A stretch of 64,000 nucleotides of DNA from Bacteroidota bacterium (GTDB taxonomy: Bacteria; Bacteroidota; Bacteroidia; Chitinophagales; Saprospiraceae): positions 1 through 64,000 of the forward strand of contig JASBVF010000027.1 of assembly GCA_030147525.1 (NCBI GenBank), given 5' to 3'. How positions within the stretch are numbered: position 1 is the first letter of the stretch; each line of letters opens with the position of its first letter. The notes beneath the pieces are model-generated. The model was not told where the DNA came from. It ran no database searches and saw only the letters and a list, made by a program, of their open reading frames with translations. A program made the position numbers and the translations under genes. Below are positions 58,160 through 64,000 of this stretch, one piece after another.

Positions 58160-60556
58160 ATGACACATACCTATCAAATCGCAGGCATGACCTGCGACCA
58201 TTGCGTCCAAACAGTCAAAAAAGCACTCGAAAGCATCGAGGGCATTCAATCTGCCGAAGTCACACTGGAACCTCCGGTTGCAACGGTGACGATGCACCAC
58301 CATATTTCCGAAGAGGCGATGAACAAGGCGCTGGCGGCTGCCGGGAATTACAGCCTCAAAATGGCAATGGGGGGTGACCCCGACAAGCAGGAAGCCCATT
58401 CCGGCAAGCATGACCACGCCGGAAAAGAGACCGCCGCCCCGGACGAAAAAATGCACCACGACCACGGTGGCCACTCCGGTCACACCGGGCATCAGCAACC
58501 GCCTCCGCAAAAGGCCACGCCAGCCAAAGCAGAAAAAATGCAAGGAGACCACAGTGGCCACGGCGGACATGGTGGCGGGGACAATCCAGCCCACGGACAA
58601 ATGGGGCACGACCACCACCGGATGATGATTGCCGATTTCAGGAAACGCTTCTGGGTATCCCTTGTCCTGACCGTTCCCATTCTGTTGCTGGCGCCCATGA
58701 TTCAGAAATGGCTGGGCGTCGAGTGGCGGTTTCCGGGAGACAGCTACCTGTTGTTCGCACTGTCCAGCATCGTCTATTTCTATGGCGGCTGGCCATTTAT
58801 CAAAGGCTTTTTTAAGGAAATAAAAGACCGGGCACCGGGCATGATGACGCTGATTGCCATGGCGATTTCAGTGGCGTATTTCTACTCCGCAGCCACCACC
58901 TTCGGGTTGCAGGGGGAGAGTTTCTACTGGGAACTCGCCACGCTGATTGTCATCATGTTGCTGGGGCACTGGATTGAAATGAAATCCGTGCTCGGCGCAT
59001 CGAAAGCGTTGGAACTACTGGTGAGCATGATGCCCTCCGAAGCCCACAAAATGGAAGGTGAAAAAGTGGTTGATATAAAACTGGAAGACTTGCTGGGCGG
59101 CGATATTATTTTGATAAAACCCGGCGAGAAAGTCCCTGCCGACGGTATCGTCATCGAGGGCGAAAGCTACCTCAACGAATCCATGCTCACCGGCGAATCA
59201 AAGCCCGTAAAAAAAGGCCTTGACGAAAAGGTCATCGGCGGCAGCATCAATGGCAACGGTTCGTTGAAAGTAAAGGTGGAACACACAGGAAAAGATAGCT
59301 ACCTGAACAAGGTCATCACCATGGTGCAGGAGGCGCAAAAGACCAAATCGAAGATGCAAAACCTCTCCGACCGGGCAGCGAAATGGCTGACCTACATCGC
59401 ACTTTCCGTAGGGTTTGGCACTTTGGTTTTATGGCTGGCGCTCGGACAGGATTTTGTTTTTGCACTGGAAAGGATGGTGACAGTCATGGTCATTTCCTGC
59501 CCGCACGCACTGGGCCTGGCGGTGCCGCTGGTGGTGGCGATTTCCACGGCCATTTCCGCCCAAAACGGCCTGCTCATCCGCAACCGCACTGCTTTCGAGG
59601 AGTCCCGCAAAATCACCGCTTTGCTTTTTGATAAAACAGGAACACTGACCATCGGCAAGTTTGGCGTCACCCGTTACGAGGCTGTCGCCAGCGGGCTGGA
59701 CAAAAACGAAATGCTGCGGCTGGCTGGCGCTTTGGAACAAAGCTCCGAACATCCCATCGCCGTGGGCATCGTGCAAAAAATCAAGGCAATGGGCATTGAA
59801 ATCCCCAAGCCTGAAAACTTCCAGGCCATTACCGGGAAAGGGGTGCAGGCAACAGTCGAAGGGAAGGAACTGAAAGTGGTCAGTCCCGGCTATCTGAAGG
59901 ATGAAAAAATAGACATCCCCGAAGGTGCTTTCGGCAGCGCCGCCGAGACGGTGGTTTTTGTTTTGGTTGATAAAAAATTGGCAGGCTTCATCGCCCTTGC
60001 CGATGAAATCCGCCCAGAATCCGCTGCCGCCATCAAAACCTTCAAAGCCAACAACATCAAGGTTTACATGGCGACTGGTGACAACGACGTGGTCGGGAAA
60101 GCAGTCAGCGAGGAATTGGGCCTGGACGGCTACTTCGCCGAGGTGCTGCCCCATCAAAAAGTGGAAATCATCAAGGATTTTCAAGCCAAAGGCGAGTTCG
60201 TCGCCATGACGGGAGACGGCGTGAATGACGCCCCGGCACTGGCACAGGCAGACGTGGGCATCGCCGTCGGCAGCGGCACCGACGTAGCTGCCGAAACGGC
60301 GGACATCATCCTCGTGAACAGCAACCCGAAAGACATCGCCAACCTCATTCTTTTTGGAAAAGCTACTTATCAGAAAATGATACAAAACCTCGCCTGGGCA
60401 ACGGGTTATAACGCTATTGCCATTCCGCTGGCGGTGGGCGTTTTGTATCCTTGGGGATTTCTGCTCAGCCCGGCAGTAGGGGCGGTTTTTATGAGTTTGA
60501 GCACCATCATCGTGGCGATTAATGCCCAGTTGTTGAAAAAGAAAATAGGGAACTGA
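58160..60556 (+). CDS. copB: Copper-exporting P-type ATPase, CPH type (CopB-like)
   Basis: A 798-residue P1B-type ATPase. It has an N-terminal HMA domain with GMTCDHC (residues 9-15), then a His-rich linker (about 75-155; [15 protein letters not shown]). Membrane motif is SCPHALGLA (C447-P448-H449), with the phosphorylation site D491-KTGT, TGES in the actuator domain, and SEHPIA and [12 protein letters not shown] in the nucleotide-binding part. CPH with a His-rich N-terminus is typical of CopB-type Cu(I)/Cu(II)/Ag pumps. It expels copper from the cytoplasm, complementing the CusA-type envelope pump. Confidence 0.93.
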   Translation: MTHTYQIAGMTCDHCVQTVKKALESIEGIQSAEVTLEPPVATVTMHHHISEEAMNKALAAAGNYSLKMAMGGDPDKQEAHSGKHDHAGKETAAPDEKMHHDHGGHSGHTGHQQPPPQKATPAKAEKMQGDHSGHGGHGGGDNPAHGQMGHDHHRMMIADFRKRFWVSLVLTVPILLLAPMIQKWLGVEWRFPGDSYLLFALSSIVYFYGGWPFIKGFFKEIKDRAPGMMTLIAMAISVAYFYSAATTFGLQGESFYWELATLIVIMLLGHWIEMKSVLGASKALELLVSMMPSEAHKMEGEKVVDIKLEDLLGGDIILIKPGEKVPADGIVIEGESYLNESMLTGESKPVKKGLDEKVIGGSINGNGSLKVKVEHTGKDSYLNKVITMVQEAQKTKSKMQNLSDRAAKWLTYIALSVGFGTLVLWLALGQDFVFALERMVTVMVISCPHALGLAVPLVVAISTAISAQNGLLIRNRTAFEESRKITALLFDKTGTLTIGKFGVTRYEAVASGLDKNEMLRLAGALEQSSEHPIAVGIVQKIKAMGIEIPKPENFQAITGKGVQATVEGKELKVVSPGYLKDEKIDIPEGAFGSAAETVVFVLVDKKLAGFIALADEIRPESAAAIKTFKANNIKVYMATGDNDVVGKAVSEELGLDGYFAEVLPHQKVEIIKDFQAKGEFVAMTGDGVNDAPALAQADVGIAVGSGTDVAAETADIILVNSNPKDIANLILFGKATYQKMIQNLAWATGYNAIAIPLAVGVLYPWGFLLSPAVGAVFMSLSTIIVAINAQLLKKKIGN

Positions 60557-60589
60557 AGGATATTGAAACCTATAAAAAAACGCAACCTT

Positions 60590-60949
60590 ATGGCACAAAA
60601 CACAGATTCACGTATTTTTCAATCTGACCTTGACACCTTTTTGCAAACAGCCAACCAAAGAAGTGTGAGGCTATTTATCAGGGAAGCGACGGGGACGCAT
60701 TATTCCAGCCTCTACGTAATGCTGTCCGTTCAGGAAGAATCGGCTGAATCAACCTGGATTTATGAGGGGTTTTCAAATTTCAGTTCGGACAGTAACGGCA
60801 GGAAAGAAAGCATGGACACTGCACACGAAGACTTGATGAAAGTCAGGTCAGAATTGCAATTGAACGGCTTTGAAGTACAGCATGGGGAATGCTTGGGCTG
60901 CGACAATTGGAGCCCAAGTCAAATCCATCGAACCTCGCATTATTTTTAG
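60590..60949 (+). CDS. Unknown small protein
   Basis: A 119-residue soluble protein (RIFQSDLDTFLQTANQRSVR at the start; GECLGCDNWSPSQIHRTSHY near the end). It contains one C-x2-C pair and no signal peptide. I do not recognise a family. It lies between the copper ATPase and an MFS transporter gene (5 nt before the latter), so it is probably co-transcribed with one or both. Confidence 0.5.
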   Translation: MAQNTDSRIFQSDLDTFLQTANQRSVRLFIREATGTHYSSLYVMLSVQEESAESTWIYEGFSNFSSDSNGRKESMDTAHEDLMKVRSELQLNGFEVQHGECLGCDNWSPSQIHRTSHYF

Positions 60950-60954
60950 CACTT

Positions 60955-62199
60955 ATGAACGAACTCAGTTTTGTTGACAAAAGGCTGATGATGCTTTTCA
61001 TCACCCTTTTTACAGTGGCGCTTGGATTCGGGGTGATTTTGCCAGTCCTGCCTTTTTACACGGAGCGGCTGGCATTGGGCGGAGGTGCATCACCAGACAG
61101 CGTCACTTTCCATATCGGTTTTTTGACCAGCGCCTTTCCTTTCTTTCAAATGTTTTTTGCCCCCCTTTGGGGGCGATGGTCTGACAAATTGGGCAGGAGG
61201 CCGCTTATCATTGCCGGGCTTTTGGGTTATGTCGTGATGCAGTTTTTGATAGGTATTTCGACCTCCCTCTGGATGCTTTACCTGGCCCGGATAATCGGGG
61301 GCATCTTCACCTCTGCCATTATTCCTGCTGGCCTGGCCTTGGTCACCGACCTGACCTCAAAAGAAAACCGGGCCCTTGGCTTTGCATTGGCTGGCACATC
61401 TTACAGTATAGGGGTTATCGCAGGCCCGTTCATTGGTGGGCTGTTGAGCCAAACGGATTTGCACTTGTATTTGGAATTTGGGCATTTTTTGATAAATGAT
61501 TATTCCGTTCCTTTTTTCTTTCTTGCCATAGCAGGCTTGGCGCTCCTGCCCATTGCGATAAAATGGCTAAAGGGCGCCGGTGCCATTGCTGAAAAAAAGC
61601 CAACCATTGCAAGGGCGTCAAAATGGCAACAGATAGTACGGGATTTATTTCCTTTTTTATTGCTGTCGTTCATTTATCAGGTTGTCCTCACTTTGTTCGA
61701 AGCTGTATTCTCCATCTATTCCAAAAATGAATTACAGTATGATGCCGTTACCATCGGATATGGTTTTATGGTCTGTGCTCTGGTGATGGGTTTGTTGCAG
61801 CCCATCGTGGTTTCACGAAGAATCAAGAAAATAATTGCCGACCATAACCAAGTTGCTTTGGGGTACGGAATTTTTGGCATTTCCATTTTACTCCTCGTAA
61901 CTGCCGACCAATTGTTTTTTGTATTGCTGCTCATCGGGGTGTTGGCAGCGGGCGGGGCATTCATTACGCCGAACATCACGGCCCTTATTTCCCTGAAGGG
62001 GGGACAGGAGGCAGGCGAAGCACTTGGGATTCAAAAATCTACCGACAGCCTCGGACAAGTGATAGGCCCAATCGTGGGGAGTTGGCTGATGACGGTGAAC
62101 GATTCCTTGCCTTATTTGCTGACTGGGGCAATGGTAATTGTGGTTGCCGTGTTCCTTTTCAACAGCAAAAAATTTGTCACTGTTTATGGAAGTAGTTAA
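60955..62199 (+). CDS. MFS transporter (tetracycline/multidrug-like)
   Basis: A 414-residue MFS transporter with 12 predicted membrane segments. Motif A-like GRWSDKLGRRPLIIAG sits after the second segment, and FALAGTSYSIGVIAGPFIGG is the typical motif C region of DHA1 antiporters. The closest overall type is TetA/multidrug H+ antiporters, but the substrate cannot be stated. The ATG at 60955 begins a short cytoplasmic N-terminus; the 3' end overlaps the next gene by 14 nt. Probably exports a drug or metal-stress metabolite. Confidence 0.8.
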   Translation: MNELSFVDKRLMMLFITLFTVALGFGVILPVLPFYTERLALGGGASPDSVTFHIGFLTSAFPFFQMFFAPLWGRWSDKLGRRPLIIAGLLGYVVMQFLIGISTSLWMLYLARIIGGIFTSAIIPAGLALVTDLTSKENRALGFALAGTSYSIGVIAGPFIGGLLSQTDLHLYLEFGHFLINDYSVPFFFLAIAGLALLPIAIKWLKGAGAIAEKKPTIARASKWQQIVRDLFPFLLLSFIYQVVLTLFEAVFSIYSKNELQYDAVTIGYGFMVCALVMGLLQPIVVSRRIKKIIADHNQVALGYGIFGISILLLVTADQLFFVLLLIGVLAAGGAFITPNITALISLKGGQEAGEALGIQKSTDSLGQVIGPIVGSWLMTVNDSLPYLLTGAMVIVVAVFLFNSKKFVTVYGSS

Positions 62200-63001
62200 G
62201 TCAAGAAAAAGCATTGGTGAGAGATATATCATCGTGGTTCATCTGTTGGTTGGCGTTGCCGTATTTTATTTTCTCATACACCCGCTCACGATGGTCATTT
62301 ACTGGTTTGAAATGAACGGGATGCCCTTCACGTTAAATCAGTTTTTTGCGATAGCGCCCGACAGGATATTGGATTCCTTTTCTTTTCACATGACAGGGAT
62401 GGCGTTTGCCTTCACCCTGATGGGGGCTTTCGTAGGACTGGGTTCCGGGTTGTATTACAGGAATATTTTGCAGAAAACAAAAATGCTGCGAAGGCAGGGC
62501 GAACAGCTTAAAAAAAATATCCTCTCCGTCATCCAGGATGGTGAAAGCGACAGGGTAGAGTTCAAATCCTCCCTGCGGTACGATTACCGTCAGGAATCCA
62601 TTAACAAAGACCTGGAGGAAGTAATCGTGAAAACCATAGCCGGTTTTATGAACACAAACGGTGGCGAGCTATTGATTGGCGTGGACGACAAAGGAAATGT
62701 CCTTGGCCTGGAACAGGACTACCAATCCCTCAAAAAGAAAAACCGGGACGGCTTCGAATTGAGGATTTACCAAATGATTACCAATGATATTGGCATTGAG
62801 TTTTGTTCGTTGGTTCAAACAGATTTTTATGATTTGGATGGTAAAGACGTTTGTGTCCTGAGAATTGAGGCGGCCAAATCACCTGCTTACGTGCATGGCA
62901 ACAGTAAAACAGCTTTTTATATCCGGGCAGGCAATTCGACCAAACCGTTGACGATTCGGGAAGCCGTGAAATATATTAATTTGCGCCGGGGCAAAAGTTA
63001 A
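62186..63001 (+). CDS. Membrane-anchored AlbA_2 (Schlafen-type) protein
   Basis: A 271-residue protein. Two N-terminal membrane segments (VVHLLVGVAVFYFLIHPLTM and MTGMAFAFTLMGAFVGLGSG) are followed by an AlbA_2 domain (DRVEFKSSLRYDYRQESI, TIAGFMNTNGGELLIGVDDK, FYIRAGNSTKPL). AlbA_2 is the ATP-binding/nucleic-acid-linked domain of Schlafen proteins and transcriptional regulators. Attachment to the membrane is uncommon and suggests a signalling or defence-related role. The ATG at 62186 overlaps the end of the MFS gene by 14 nt, so they are co-expressed. Confidence 0.72.
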   Translation: MEVVKSRKSIGERYIIVVHLLVGVAVFYFLIHPLTMVIYWFEMNGMPFTLNQFFAIAPDRILDSFSFHMTGMAFAFTLMGAFVGLGSGLYYRNILQKTKMLRRQGEQLKKNILSVIQDGESDRVEFKSSLRYDYRQESINKDLEEVIVKTIAGFMNTNGGELLIGVDDKGNVLGLEQDYQSLKKKNRDGFELRIYQMITNDIGIEFCSLVQTDFYDLDGKDVCVLRIEAAKSPAYVHGNSKTAFYIRAGNSTKPLTIREAVKYINLRRGKS

Positions 63002-63039
63002 GCGGGCTGATATTTACTAACCTCTCACAAATATCTTTT

Positions 63040-64000
<961 letters not shown>

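Overview
The window reads as a chromosomal segment of a Bacteroidota, most likely of the Saprospiria/Chitinophagia type. Four proteins end in type IX secretion (T9SS) C-terminal sorting domains. Several intergenic regions carry Bacteroidota-style promoter elements (TTG or TTTG about 20 nt before TAnnTTTG). Many small families are typical of that phylum: HYC_CC_PP, DUF3347 and Bacteroidota-type long CusA pumps. Nearly every gene is on the + strand. No rRNA, tRNA, CRISPR array or insertion sequence was recognised, and no gene-free gap exceeds 300 bases.

Region 1 (1-14.2 kb) is an accessory, defence-like region mixed with secreted enzymes. It holds a putative restriction-endonuclease-like protein, a galactose-oxidase-like kelch protein, a T9SS M43 metalloprotease with a frameshift, an AbiL-like pair (AAA ATPase plus RloB) and a T9SS multicopper oxidase. 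It ends with a tight three-gene operon: a NERD-nuclease/UvrD-type helicase, an unknown 338-residue protein and a RecQ-like helicase. That operon is the best candidate here for an undescribed system. A broken copy of the first 30 codons of the NERD gene lies 4.3 kb upstream, before the AbiL-like pair.

Region 2 (14.2-33.3 kb) is a copper/silver/heavy-metal resistance and envelope-redox island. It has a MerT-like Cys-rich protein, a HYC_CC_PP protein and a CusA-TolC-CusB efflux system. Around these are small metal-binding lipoproteins and chaperones, an HMA-AraC fusion regulator with palindromic DNA downstream, a Met-rich lipoprotein, two small c-type cytochromes and NDH-2. The region contains two gene relics, a site-2 protease with an internal deletion and a frameshifted SHOCT protein.

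Region 3 (33.3-51.5 kb) looks like a metabolic stress module with short spacings and several 4-nt overlaps. It encodes 2-hydroxyacid dehydrogenase, archaeal-type GAPDH with a P-II-like protein, a two-domain multicopper oxidase, an ATP-cone/Mrr-like protein and an MBL/beta-CASP ribonuclease. It also encodes class I aldolase, an AMP/thymidine phosphorylase, PRPP synthetase, PPK2, YceI and a SAM methyltransferase. My inference is that it handles phosphorylated nucleotides and sugars, polyphosphate and redox balance under anoxia or metal stress.

Region 4 (51.5-64 kb) has two T9SS surface proteins, a phytanoyl-CoA dioxygenase-like protein, a CPH-type copper P-type ATPase, an MFS transporter, a membrane-anchored AlbA_2 protein and the start of a sialidase-like lipoprotein cut by the window end.

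Three sites upstream of a multicopper oxidase, a MerT-like protein and a small lipoprotein share a GCAAC / TGAATAG motif pair with an identical 15-nt spacer. They may form a small regulon, perhaps read by an ECF sigma factor.
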